A stretch of 64,000 nt of DNA, taken from NCBI RefSeq assembly GCF_040361195.1, contig NZ_APNE01000001.1; one strand, given 5' to 3'. Both the position numbers and the translations under genes were made by a program. Every line of letters begins with the position of its first letter. Position 1 is the first letter of the stretch. Positions 25,707 through 33,826 of this stretch are shown in pieces. A model generated the notes under the pieces. That model was not told the origin of the DNA. It did not search any database and worked only from the letters and a program-made list of their open reading frames with translations. This DNA is from Salinisphaera hydrothermalis (GTDB taxonomy: Bacteria; Pseudomonadota; Gammaproteobacteria; Nevskiales; Salinisphaeraceae).

Positions 25707-27116
25707 TTAACTGGTTCCGGCGGCTTGGTTGGCAGACGGTGTATCGAGCGTCATGCCCAGCAGGGTTTCCAGGTTGGCCTGGGCTTGCTGCAGCGAACTC
25801 TTGAGTCGAATCGCTTCGATCTGCTTCGAAAGCAGACTCGTACGCAGATTGATATAAGTCCCGGCGCTCATGTTGCCCTCGGCGAAGCTGCGCTCGGCGG
25901 CATCGGTGGTCTGCTCCAGGGCCGGTAGATGGCTTTGAAGCTGACGCAGCTGCCGGCTGCGGATATGGACTTCGCGCCACAGCTTGTGCGCCTGGTTGGC
26001 AGCCTGGTCCAGACGGGCCTGATAGGTCTGACGCAGGGCCGCGCGCGTCGCCCGGGCAACGGCGATGCCGCCCTGGTTATGGTTGAACAGCGGCAGGGTC
26101 AGATTGATGCCAACGCCTAGTGTCTTGACTTGACTGGTATCGCTGCCACGCGTCGGGCCAACGGACAGCGCTGGAAACTGCTTGAGAATGGCCTTGCGGA
26201 CCTTGGCTTCCTGGCTCTTGTAGCCGGCGCGCAGGGCCAGCAGATCGGGGCGGCGTTTGGGCAGCTTCGCCAGTGCCGCTTCGAACGCCGGCCGCGACAG
26301 CGTCTGCAAATGAATGGCGCCGGTCAGCTTGGGATGCACGCCCGGTTTCAGGCCGAGCAGGGCATCCAGCGCATGCCAGGTCTGATTGCGCTGACGCTGG
26401 AGCTGACGCAGCTGGGTATTGGCGTTGACCAGCGTGACCAGATCGGCCGATGTGGTCGACAGCGTGGTATTGCCCTGCTTCAGGGCCTGGCGATCGCGTT
26501 GATAATGGCGGGCGTCGAGCCGGTGCTGTTTTTCCAGCAGATCGGCGAGTGTGGCCTGGGCCCGGGCCTGAATGAACAGCTGGCGTGCCTTCTGGGCGAC
26601 TTGCCATTCCTGCCAGAGGATATCCAGATTGACCTTGGCCTGATTTGAACGGGCAGCGTCGCGCGACGCACCCCGGGTGACCAGGCTGGTCAGGTCTTCC
26701 ATCAAACTCACGCTGTAACCGTTGTACAACGGCGGTGGCCCACCCGTGGGGTGGATGAAATTCGCGCTCACCTGCGGATTCGGCAACAGCCCGGCCTGTA
26801 GCAATTGCGCCTTGGCAACGCCCGCCTGGGCTCGTTTGGCCTTGAGATCCGGGTTATCGAGAACGGCCAGGATGACCACGTCGGTCATGTCCAGGCCGTG
26901 AGCCGGCTGGACGACATGCGGTTGCAGCCCGGGGATCGCGAGCTGCTGGGCCGGTATCTCGAGATCCGGTGTATTCGCAAGGTCCGGTTCGTCCGGCAGC
27001 GGCTTGGCATGGTAGGTGGCGCAGGCCGAGACCAGCATCACCGGGGCGACGACAAGCGCCAGACGAATTGTGCGAACCCAGGAGCGGCCCGGGCCCGTGA
27101 CGGGAGACTGGATCAT
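25707..27116 (-). CDS. TolC/OprM-type outer-membrane efflux lipoprotein
   Basis: This 469-residue outer-membrane efflux protein has a signal with lipobox LVSAC (Cys32), which suggests an acylated OprM-like factor. The body has the two repeated OEP halves with long helical stretches rich in Gln, Ala and Leu. It is the first gene of the tripartite RND operon. Its promoter should lie in 27117-27240, where no clear boxes were found. The terminator at 27244-27288 insulates it from the upstream minus-strand gene. Confidence 0.88.
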   Translation of the reverse strand: MIQSPVTGPGRSWVRTIRLALVVAPVMLVSACATYHAKPLPDEPDLANTPDLEIPAQQLAIPGLQPHVVQPAHGLDMTDVVILAVLDNPDLKAKRAQAGVAKAQLLQAGLLPNPQVSANFIHPTGGPPPLYNGYSVSLMEDLTSLVTRGASRDAARSNQAKVNLDILWQEWQVAQKARQLFIQARAQATLADLLEKQHRLDARHYQRDRQALKQGNTTLSTTSADLVTLVNANTQLRQLQRQRNQTWHALDALLGLKPGVHPKLTGAIHLQTLSRPAFEAALAKLPKRRPDLLALRAGYKSQEAKVRKAILKQFPALSVGPTRGSDTSQVKTLGVGINLTLPLFNHNQGGIAVARATRAALRQTYQARLDQAANQAHKLWREVHIRSRQLRQLQSHLPALEQTTDAAERSFAEGNMSAGTYINLRTSLLSKQIEAIRLKSSLQQAQANLETLLGMTLDTPSANQAAGTS

Positions 27117-27243
27117 CAGAGCGCCATGCCGCTAACGGCATTAAAGCCATATGTGGGGTCGCAGTCTAATCAGGCCGATGTAATGGCCATGTTAGTTATA
27201 AGCGCCGGCATTATGGGGCTCGTATGCGGCATGTCGCGCCACT

Positions 27244-27288
27244 AAAAAGCCCGGGCGACGGCACGCCGGTGCGCCAAGCCGTCGCCCG
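27244..27288 (-). terminator. Rho-independent terminator (minus strand)
   Basis: An 11-bp stem (27252-27262 with 27278-27288) has a GC-rich loop. On the minus strand it is followed by GGGC and five T residues (AAAAA at 27244-27248 on the plus strand). It ends transcription of the minus-strand gene at 27371-27787 before the efflux operon. Confidence 0.8.
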
Positions 27289-27349
27289 CCATGCGATGCG
27301 TCGGGCGGGATCGAGTCCCGGGCGTGGCCCCGGTTTCGAACCAGTGCTT

Positions 27350-27371
27350 AGAGCCTATTCCAATAGGTTCT
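27350..27371. repeat. GAGCCTATT palindrome overlapping a stop codon
   Basis: AGAGCCTATT (27350-27359) pairs with AATAGGTTCT (27362-27371), with one G-U pair. The right end overlaps the stop codon of the minus-strand gene. It shares the GAGCCTAT core with 11453-11484. Confidence 0.55.
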
Positions 27372-27787
27372 TAGAACAAGGACTGCTGCGGATCGGGTGT
27401 GCGAGCACCGAAACGACGCAGCTGTTCGCAGGCCTGGCTCAGATAACTGGCGATGCTCGACAGCGCCGTGATGTCTGCGAACGACTGCTCGGCGATTAGG
27501 GCGGCGCCGGTCTCGCGGTCGTTTTCCGAGGCGGCCTGCAACAGTTGCGTGAGGACCTCGGTATCAATCGGCGTGAAGGTTTCGGGATATTTCCAGGCCA
27601 GAAGTTCGTCCGGCCGCTCGAGCTGGGCGGCGAATGCCAGATCGTGAATCAGCGCGGCCGCGGTTGCTAGATCCGGCCCGTAGCCGGCGACGTGCTGACG
27701 ACGGGCGAATTCGTGGCAGGCGTCGGCATCGACCGACGCCATGCCGGCCAGCAGCGCCTTCATCGGGGTGTCGTCGGTGTAGGCCAT
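27371..27787 (-). CDS. Hypothetical protein, 138 residues
   Basis: The likely start is the ATG at 27787 (MAYTDDTPMKALLAG); a TTG at 27799 would add four residues. It is a soluble, mostly helical protein with no signal peptide or transmembrane segment. It contains GPDLATAAALIHDLAFAAQ near the middle, which faintly recalls an HD-like helix pair but lacks a proper HD motif. I do not recognise a family. It ends in a palindrome and is followed by a terminator. It may be cotranscribed with ddl upstream, 65 bases away. Confidence 0.65.
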   Translation of the reverse strand: MAYTDDTPMKALLAGMASVDADACHEFARRQHVAGYGPDLATAAALIHDLAFAAQLERPDELLAWKYPETFTPIDTEVLTQLLQAASENDRETGAALIAEQSFADITALSSIASYLSQACEQLRRFGARTPDPQQSLF

Positions 27788-27852
27788 GAGCGCGTGCAAA
27801 GCTGAATGGATCGCGCATCATCCGGACCCGATGCGCGCGGTGCAAGACCCGG

Positions 27853-28944
27853 CTACATGGATGTCGCCAGGGCCCGGTCTGCCGTGTGCTGCTCCAGCGC
27901 CAGTCCCACCAGCCGCGCAACGAGGGCGGGATAGGCGATGCCGGACTCGGCCCACAGCTTGGGATACATCGAGATCCGCGTGAACCCGGGCAATGTATTG
28001 ATTTCGTTGACCACGACATGGTCGTCGGGGGTGACGAAAACATCCACCCGCGCCAGACCTCGACAGTCGAGCGCGCGGTAGGTCGCCAACGCCACGCGCC
28101 GAACCGCGTCGATGGTGTCGGCATCGAGCTCCGCCGGGATCACCACGCGGGCCGTGTCATCGACGTATTTTGTGTCGTAGGCATAGAAGCCGCCCTCGGC
28201 GACCACCACTTCGCCCACCGTGCTGGCCTCCGGTTCGGCGTTGCCCAGCACCGCGCATTCGATCTCGCGTCCGGTCACCGCGGACTCGATCAGCACCTTG
28301 TGATCGAACGTGAGGGCGAGATCGACCGCCGCCGCCAGTTCATCCGCGCTGGCCGCGCGGCTCACGCCGACCGACGAGCCCAGATTGGCCGGTTTGACGA
28401 ACAGCGGGCTGCCCAGACGCGCGGTCAGCGCGGCATGATCCAGCGGCAGGTCGGTGGCGGTGACCACCTCGAACGGCGCGATGGCGAGCCCGGCGTCCCG
28501 GAGCAGGCGCTTGGTGATGTCCTTGTCCATGGCCGCCGCCGAGGCGAGCACGCCGGCGCCTACACAAGCGATGTTCGCGGCCCGCAGGATGCCCTGGAGC
28601 GTGCCATCCTCGCCGGTCGGGCCGTGCACGATGGGGAAGGCGACATCGATCTCGAGCGCTACGCGCCCGGTCTCGGCGTCGATGATCTGGCCGGACTCGC
28701 GGCCGGGCACGATCGCCAGCGCGGCGTCGCTTGCCTTGAGCGCGATGCGTTTCGGGTCGTCCGGATGGTGCACGAAATCGTCGGGATCGGCGGCATGCCA
28801 GACGCCGGCCTTGTCGATGCCAATCACCGACACCTCGAAGCGTTCGCGATCCAGCGCAGCGACGATATTGCGCGCCGATTGCAGCGATACCTCGTGTTCG
28901 GCCGAGGCGCCGCCACAGATCACGGCCACTCGCGTTCGGGCCAT
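27853..28944 (-). CDS. ddl: D-alanine--D-alanine ligase
   Basis: The start at 28944 is favoured because GGAGAAG lies at ideal spacing; the ATG at 28956 has no such site. The product (363 residues) is an ATP-grasp ligase with the Ddl opening VAVICGGASAEHEVSLQSA, the HGPTGEDGTLQG segment, FVKPANLGSSVGVS (ATP/substrate loop), and VNEINTLPGFTRISMYPKLW near the C-terminus. It joins two D-Ala for peptidoglycan. The length and sequence fit the longer DdlA-type group, and it stands outside any mur cluster. It is divergent from htpG. Confidence 0.93.
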   Translation of the reverse strand: MARTRVAVICGGASAEHEVSLQSARNIVAALDRERFEVSVIGIDKAGVWHAADPDDFVHHPDDPKRIALKASDAALAIVPGRESGQIIDAETGRVALEIDVAFPIVHGPTGEDGTLQGILRAANIACVGAGVLASAAAMDKDITKRLLRDAGLAIAPFEVVTATDLPLDHAALTARLGSPLFVKPANLGSSVGVSRAASADELAAAVDLALTFDHKVLIESAVTGREIECAVLGNAEPEASTVGEVVVAEGGFYAYDTKYVDDTARVVIPAELDADTIDAVRRVALATYRALDCRGLARVDVFVTPDDHVVVNEINTLPGFTRISMYPKLWAESGIAYPALVARLVGLALEQHTADRALATSM

Positions 28945-29117
28945 CGTCTTCTCCATTCACAGGGTGGTCGTTTCGAACGCTGCCAAGGATGCCACGAAAG
29001 CGCTTCGCGCTCACCGGCGACGCGGCTGCGCTTGAAAATCGCCCTCCCGGGCCGCATTCAAGGCAATCAAGCGGCTCGGCCGCATTGATTTGTCATCCAC
29101 CATCGATCGAACACGCC

Positions 29118-31067
29118 ATGAGCGACGAGAACACGAACACACAGGGGGCCGCACAGGCCGACACCAACGCCGAGAAGCACGGGTTCCAGGCCGAGGTGAA
29201 GCAGCTGCTCCAGCTGATGATTCACTCGATGTATTCCAACAAGGAGGTCTTTGCCCGTGAGCTGATCTCCAACGCCTCGGACGCGCTGGATACTCTGCGC
29301 TTCGAAGGCCTGAAGGACGACTCGCTGTTTGAAGGCGACTCCGATCTGCAGATCTGGATCGAGCAGGACAAGGGCAATCGCACCGTCTCGATCTCGGACA
29401 ACGGCATCGGCATGACGCGCGACCAGGTCATGGAGCGCATCGGCACCATCGCCAAGTCCGGCACTCGTGCGTTTCTCGACTCGCTCTCCGGCGACGAGAA
29501 GAAGGACGCCAAGCTCATCGGCCAGTTCGGCGTCGGGTTCTACTCGGCCTTTATCGTGGCCGATCAGGTCGTCGTCGACACCCGCCGTGGCGGCGAATCC
29601 ACCGGCGTGCGCTGGATTTCCGACGGCGGCGGTGAATATGCGCTGGAAGAGATCGACAAGCCCCGGCGCGGCACCACCGTCACGCTGCATCTGCGCGAAG
29701 ACGAGGATGAGTTCCTCGAGCCGTATCGCATGCGGCATCTTGTCAAGACCTATTCCGACCACATCGCCTTCCCGATCAAGATGCGCGAGCAGCTGTCGGA
29801 AGAGGACGAGAAAGAAGGCAAGGAAGCCGGCTGGGAACAGGTCAACCGCGGCGCGCCGCTGTGGGCCGAGCCGAAATCGAGCCTGTCCGACGAGGACTAC
29901 GTCGAGTTCTACAAGCACACGTCCCACGACTTCGAGGACCCGCTGACCTGGACCCACAACAAGGTCGAGGGCTCGCAGGAATACACCAACCTGCTGTTCA
30001 TCCCGAAGCGGGCGCCGTTCGATCTGTTCGATCCGAACGGCAAGGCGCACGGCGTGAAGCTATACGTGCAGCGCGTGTTCATCATGGACGACGCCGACAA
30101 GCTCATGCCGCGCTATCTGCGCTTCGTGAAGGGCGTGATCGATTCCAACGATCTGCCGCTCAACGTCTCGCGCGAGATCCTTCAGAACAATCGCTTGCTG
30201 GACAAGATCCGCGCCGGTTCAGTGAAGAAGGTGCTGGGCCTGATCGAGTCCATGGCCAACGACGAGGACGATCCGGAGAAATTCAAGACGTTCTCCAACG
30301 AGTTCGGCACGGTGCTCAAGGAAGGCATCGTCGAGGACTACGAGAACCAGGCCCGGATCGCCAAGCTCCTGCGCTTCAAGACCACGACCGACGAGACGGC
30401 CGATCCCGGCGTGTCGCTCGATGAGTACATCGCACGCATGCAGCCGGGGCAGGAGAAGATCTACTACATCACCGCCGATACGCTGGCCGAGGCCAAGCAC
30501 AGCCCGCATCTCGAGATCTTCAAGAAGAAGAACATCGAGGTGCTGCTGCTGACCGACCGCGTCGACGAGTGGGTGATGGCCCACATGACCGAATACGAAG
30601 GCAAGGAATTCTCGTCGGTCGCCAAGGGCGCGCTCGATCTCGGCGACGCCGAATCCGAGGAAGAAAAAGAGCAGCAGAAGAAGCTCGAGGAAGAATCCAA
30701 GGATCTGGTCGAGCGCATCAAGGAAGCCCTGGGCGAGCGGGTCAACGAGGTGCGGGTCACGCATCGTCTGACCGATTCGCCGGCCTGCCTCGTGGCCGAC
30801 GAGCACGGCATGTCGGCGCATCTGGAGCGCATCCTCAAGGAAGCCGGTCAGGCCATGCCCAATTCGGCGCCGCATCTGGAGATCAACCCGACTCATCCGC
30901 TGGTGGAGAAGTTGGCCAGCGAGCAGGGCGAGGACGAGTTCAACTCGTTCTCCCAGATGCTGTTCGAGCAGGCCGTGCTGGCCGAAGGCGGCGAACTGGA
31001 GGATCCGGCATCGTTCGTGCGACGCATGAACCAGATGCTGCTGGCCGTCTCTCGCGGAGCGGCGTAG
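29118..31067 (+). CDS. htpG: Chaperone protein HtpG (Hsp90)
   Basis: This 649-residue Hsp90 starts at ATG 29118 (MSDENTNTQG); the open frame begins earlier but without family sequence. The N-terminal GHKL ATPase domain shows ELISNASDALD, SDNGIGMTRDQV and GQFGVGFYSAF. The middle domain includes the catalytic-arginine region (PLNVSREILQNN) and is followed by the C-terminal dimerisation domain. It is about 25 residues longer than E. coli HtpG, with extra acidic residues, as is common in halotolerant bacteria. It is a cytoplasmic ATP-dependent chaperone, likely stress-induced; no clear heat-shock promoter was picked in 28945-29117. Confidence 0.95.
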   Translation: MSDENTNTQGAAQADTNAEKHGFQAEVKQLLQLMIHSMYSNKEVFARELISNASDALDTLRFEGLKDDSLFEGDSDLQIWIEQDKGNRTVSISDNGIGMTRDQVMERIGTIAKSGTRAFLDSLSGDEKKDAKLIGQFGVGFYSAFIVADQVVVDTRRGGESTGVRWISDGGGEYALEEIDKPRRGTTVTLHLREDEDEFLEPYRMRHLVKTYSDHIAFPIKMREQLSEEDEKEGKEAGWEQVNRGAPLWAEPKSSLSDEDYVEFYKHTSHDFEDPLTWTHNKVEGSQEYTNLLFIPKRAPFDLFDPNGKAHGVKLYVQRVFIMDDADKLMPRYLRFVKGVIDSNDLPLNVSREILQNNRLLDKIRAGSVKKVLGLIESMANDEDDPEKFKTFSNEFGTVLKEGIVEDYENQARIAKLLRFKTTTDETADPGVSLDEYIARMQPGQEKIYYITADTLAEAKHSPHLEIFKKKNIEVLLLTDRVDEWVMAHMTEYEGKEFSSVAKGALDLGDAESEEEKEQQKKLEEESKDLVERIKEALGERVNEVRVTHRLTDSPACLVADEHGMSAHLERILKEAGQAMPNSAPHLEINPTHPLVEKLASEQGEDEFNSFSQMLFEQAVLAEGGELEDPASFVRRMNQMLLAVSRGAA

Positions 31068-31138
31068 CGTGGTCCCGGGGCCGGCGCCTGGCCGTCGGCC
31101 CCATTGCCATGCGGCAAGAACGAACAAGGAGAACACGC

Positions 31139-31741
31139 ATGAATCTGGATCGACTGAAAAAAACGGCCCCCTGGGCGCTGGCGTTGATGATTGCGATCGC
31201 GACACCGGCGGCGTTTGCCGAGCAGCAGCATCACGAGAGCGTCAGCATCGGCAGCACCACGCTGCAGCTCGGGACCAATCAGACGGCGGCGCTCGGCGAA
31301 GCCCGATCTGTATTCAACGTATCTCCCGGTAGCCGCAACGGCGAGTATTTCCTGTATCCCAAAGCGGTCCCGCTGGGCAAGAACGGCGAATCGAAACAGC
31401 CGGACGCGGTCGGTTCGATCACCTTCGCCAACGGACGTCTGGTGCGCGTGACGCGCAATCTGGGCTCTTTCCGCAGTGCCGATGGACAGGCTGCGATCCA
31501 GAACATGATCCAAGCCTTCTCCGATGCACCGAGCCAGGGACAGCGCCCGGCCGTGCATACCGACTCCAGCATGTCCGGTGATGCCAGCACCACGCGGGTC
31601 TATTTCAGCTACCCGGACCGTGTGATCCAGGTCCTGGTATTCCAGCCGGCCGATACGTCGGAACTGGCCACGGTGGACATCACCGAGCAGTACGCGCTGT
31701 CGGGTAACCCGGCGCCGAATAACCAGACCATGTCGCAATAA
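31139..31741 (+). CDS. Secreted hypothetical protein, 200 residues
   Basis: The start at ATG 31139 has AAGGAG 9 bases before it and gives a clean signal peptide (MNLDRLKKTAPWALALMIAIATPAAFA). The mature part is about 173 residues, rich in Ser, Gln and Thr, with beta-type patterns (VGSITFANGRLVRVTRNLG; TTRVYFSYPDRVIQVLVFQPAD) and no cysteines or metal motifs. I do not recognise the family. It follows htpG by 71 bases and ends at a strong terminator. It may be a stress-related periplasmic protein, but that is only a guess from the neighbour. Confidence 0.75.
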   Translation: MNLDRLKKTAPWALALMIAIATPAAFAEQQHHESVSIGSTTLQLGTNQTAALGEARSVFNVSPGSRNGEYFLYPKAVPLGKNGESKQPDAVGSITFANGRLVRVTRNLGSFRSADGQAAIQNMIQAFSDAPSQGQRPAVHTDSSMSGDASTTRVYFSYPDRVIQVLVFQPADTSELATVDITEQYALSGNPAPNNQTMSQ

Positions 31742-31766
31742 GAGCTTCGAGCCGCGCGACGATCGA

Positions 31767-31802
31767 CCGTCGGCCCGCTGACTGTGGGTCGGCGGTTTTT
31801 TT
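31767..31802 (+). terminator. Rho-independent terminator after the secreted protein gene
   Basis: A 10-bp stem with two G-U pairs (31767-31776 with 31786-31795) is followed directly by seven T residues (31796-31802). Confidence 0.85.
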
Positions 31803-31950
31803 GGTTCATCGCAGGTTAGCGGGGGCCATGATTCCGGCGAGTCCCGGGGGTTCAGGCATGGGTAGATCCGACTAAGCGATGCAATGGGTCAGCCCCTCCG
31901 ACCTCGCACTCGAACAGTCTAGCCTGCGGGTCTTGGCCGGCCTTTGGTTT

Positions 31951-32153
31951 CGCGCTGCAGCGCGAGTCACTTCTCTTGCTTGCTCAAGAGAAGTAATCAA
32001 GAGAAGAGCACCCGGCACGGCGCCGGCTTCGCCGGTTCACGTCGAGGCGTGGTGCCGGCGGGATGCGCCCAGAACTCGCATCGCTTTGGCGATGCTCAAA
32101 CAGGCTGGACGCACCGGCGCCGTGCGCCGGACACCCGCAGACACCACGCCTCG
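31951..32153. other. Multi-stem non-coding block
   Basis: This gene-free block is dense in perfect inverted repeats. A 14-base palindrome CGCGCTGCAGCGCG lies at 31951-31964. A 10-bp hairpin ACTTCTCTTG / CAAGAGAAGT spans 31969-31994, with a further CAAGAGAAG copy at 31998. CCGGC-ttc-GCCGG lies near 32026, and GCATCGC-tttg-GCGATGC near 32080. A long-range 12-bp pair CGAGGCGTGGTG (32043-32054) / CACCACGCCTCG (32142-32153) encloses the later stems. It directly precedes the 297-bp element at 32195. No protein or known RNA family is recognised in 31803-32686. Confidence 0.55.
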
Positions 32154-32194
32154 CCGTCGCCGCACAACGGGACGGGAATACAGACGCGGCGCAT

Positions 32195-32491
32195 TAGGGC
32201 GTGTTGAGGTTTCGGGCGAGCGCCGCGTTGGCGTCCGCAAATCGTGTCCGGCAAGGCGCGAGTCGCCGCGTCGTGGCGTGCCACGACCCAGACTCGCAAC
32301 GCCACCGGGCGCCCCTGGTTAATTTTTTGGGCGGCCCAACCCGAAGGGACAAGCGCCCTTAAATTAACGACACGACGGCAATACAGCGTTATAGCTCTCT
32401 CGCGTAGAACAACTACGCCACGTTCGCTACGCCTCGTCTTGCCGTAAAACAGCGCTTGGCGCGGACTCGCACGAAACCTCAACACGCCCTA
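32195..32491. repeat. Inverted-terminus element, copy 2 (297 bp)
   Basis: The 20-base ends are perfect inverted copies (TAGGGCGTGTTGAGG... at the left, ...CCTCAACACGCCCTA at the right); the match continues 5 more bases after one mismatch. The interior contains GGCCCAACCCGAAGGGACAA and GCGCTTGGCGCGGACTCGCA, shared with the copies at 48379-48714 and, in part, 55606-55709. No transposase is present, and short frames inside are not conserved as proteins. It resembles a MITE or another non-autonomous or hairpin-forming element. Confidence 0.85.
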
Positions 32492-32686
32492 TGGCTTGGC
32501 GTATTCCGTGAACCGTGGCACGCAGTCCACCTAACCATCCAGCCCAGACCATGATCCGGTTTTGCATCGGCCCCGCTAATATGCGAAGAGCCTTTTCTTT
32601 TGCCCGACGCCGGCAGCATTCAGCGCCCCGGTGCGCCGGTTCCTCGCATCGTCTCCGCCTTGAACGGCGGTGGCGGGCAGCGGCGG

Positions 32687-33181
32687 TCAGCCGCTGGTTT
32701 TCTCGTGAAGGCGCTTGGCGACCACTTCGGGCACCAGCCCGGTAATTCGGCCGTCTAGGAAAGCGATCTCGCGCACGAGGGTCGACGAGATGTGCGCATA
32801 TTCGGGTGAGGGCGCCAGCAGCACGGTCTCGATTTCCGGCGCCAGATGTCGGTTCATCACCGCCATCTGTTTTTCGTATTCGTAGTCGCCTACACCGCGC
32901 ACGCCGCGCACCAGCACGGCGACCCCATGTTTGCGTGCGAAATCCACGATCAGACCTTGCGCCGACATCACCGTGACGTTGTCCACGTCGGCCAGCGCCA
33001 GCTGGGCCAGCTCGACCCGTTCGGCATGGTCGAAGATCAATTTCTTCGAGGAATTGCTGGCCACCGCCACGATCAGTTCGCTGAACATGCCGGCCGCGCG
33101 GCGGATCACGTCGGCATGGCCGTTGGTGATGGGGTCGAACGTGCCGGTATAGGCCGCGCGTACGTGTTTTGCCTCGCTCAT
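32687..33181 (-). CDS. coaD: Phosphopantetheine adenylyltransferase
   Basis: The start at ATG 33181 (MSEAKHVRAAYTGTFDP) overlaps the rsmD stop by ATGA. The product (164 residues) is a nucleotidyltransferase with the TGTFDPITNGH motif (T/HxGH ATP site) and ISSTLVRE near the C-terminus, both characteristic of CoaD. It transfers AMP from ATP to 4'-phosphopantetheine in coenzyme A synthesis. The rsmD-coaD order is common in bacteria. Confidence 0.95.
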   Translation of the reverse strand: MSEAKHVRAAYTGTFDPITNGHADVIRRAAGMFSELIVAVASNSSKKLIFDHAERVELAQLALADVDNVTVMSAQGLIVDFARKHGVAVLVRGVRGVGDYEYEKQMAVMNRHLAPEIETVLLAPSPEYAHISSTLVREIAFLDGRITGLVPEVVAKRLHEKTSG

Positions 33182-33813
33182 GACGCGCCATGGTCGCCCG
33201 CGGGGCGAACGCGCGCAAGACAATACCCCACACCGGCCGAGCGCGACTGGCGCAGAATCTCGTAGCGGGCGGCCAACTGTTCGCCGATCGCGGCTTCGTC
33301 ATACGCCGGATATTCCACGTAGACGCGCGATTGGGGGTGGACCAAGTCGTCGATCCCGGCTAGCGCGGCGGCGTGCAGATTCGCGTCGAAGGGCGGGTCG
33401 ACGAACACGATATCGGCACGCTCGCCGGCCAGGTGGCGGGCCGGCTGGGTGCCGTCGGCGATCAGCACCCGGCCGCGATCGGTCGCGCCCAGCGTAGCTA
33501 GCGCGGCGTCGATCGCCGCGGCAGCGCGACGATCGCGTTCGATGAATACGGCATGGGCCGCGCCGCGCGACAACGCTTCGATGCCCAGTGCCCCGGTGCC
33601 GGCGAACAAGTCGACACAGCGTGCCCCGGCGAGCATCGGGGGCAGCCAGTTGAACAGCGTTTCGCGGACCCGGTTGGGTGTCGGACGCAGGCCGGGGCGG
33701 TCGGCGACCGGTAGTACGCGGCTGCGCCACTCGCCGCCGATCACGCGGAGATGATGTTCGCGTTCGTGACGGGCTGGGCGCTTGCCCCGTCGTTTAGGTT
33801 GCCGACCGGCCAT
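33178..33813 (-). CDS. rsmD: 16S rRNA (guanine966-N2)-methyltransferase
   Basis: I take ATG 33813 (MAGRQPKRRGKR) as start; the longer frame adds a non-family arginine-rich stretch that overlaps the tldD 3' end. The product (211 residues) has RVIGGEWRSRVLPV, RPTPNRVRETLFNWL, the SAM-binding DLFAGTGALGIEALSRGA and the catalytic DPPF motif (VFVDPPFD). The basic N-terminus fits rRNA binding. It is translationally coupled to coaD. Confidence 0.93.
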   Translation of the reverse strand: MAGRQPKRRGKRPARHEREHHLRVIGGEWRSRVLPVADRPGLRPTPNRVRETLFNWLPPMLAGARCVDLFAGTGALGIEALSRGAAHAVFIERDRRAAAAIDAALATLGATDRGRVLIADGTQPARHLAGERADIVFVDPPFDANLHAAALAGIDDLVHPQSRVYVEYPAYDEAAIGEQLAARYEILRQSRSAGVGYCLARVRPAGDHGAS

Positions 33814-33826
33814 GGGGAGGCGGCGC

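Noticed and set aside
32244..32447. Short frames inside element copies 2 and 3 that share a WAAQPEGTSALKLTT stretch
   Set aside because: The shared peptide simply follows from the repeated DNA. Frames start and end differently in the two copies and lack ribosome sites.
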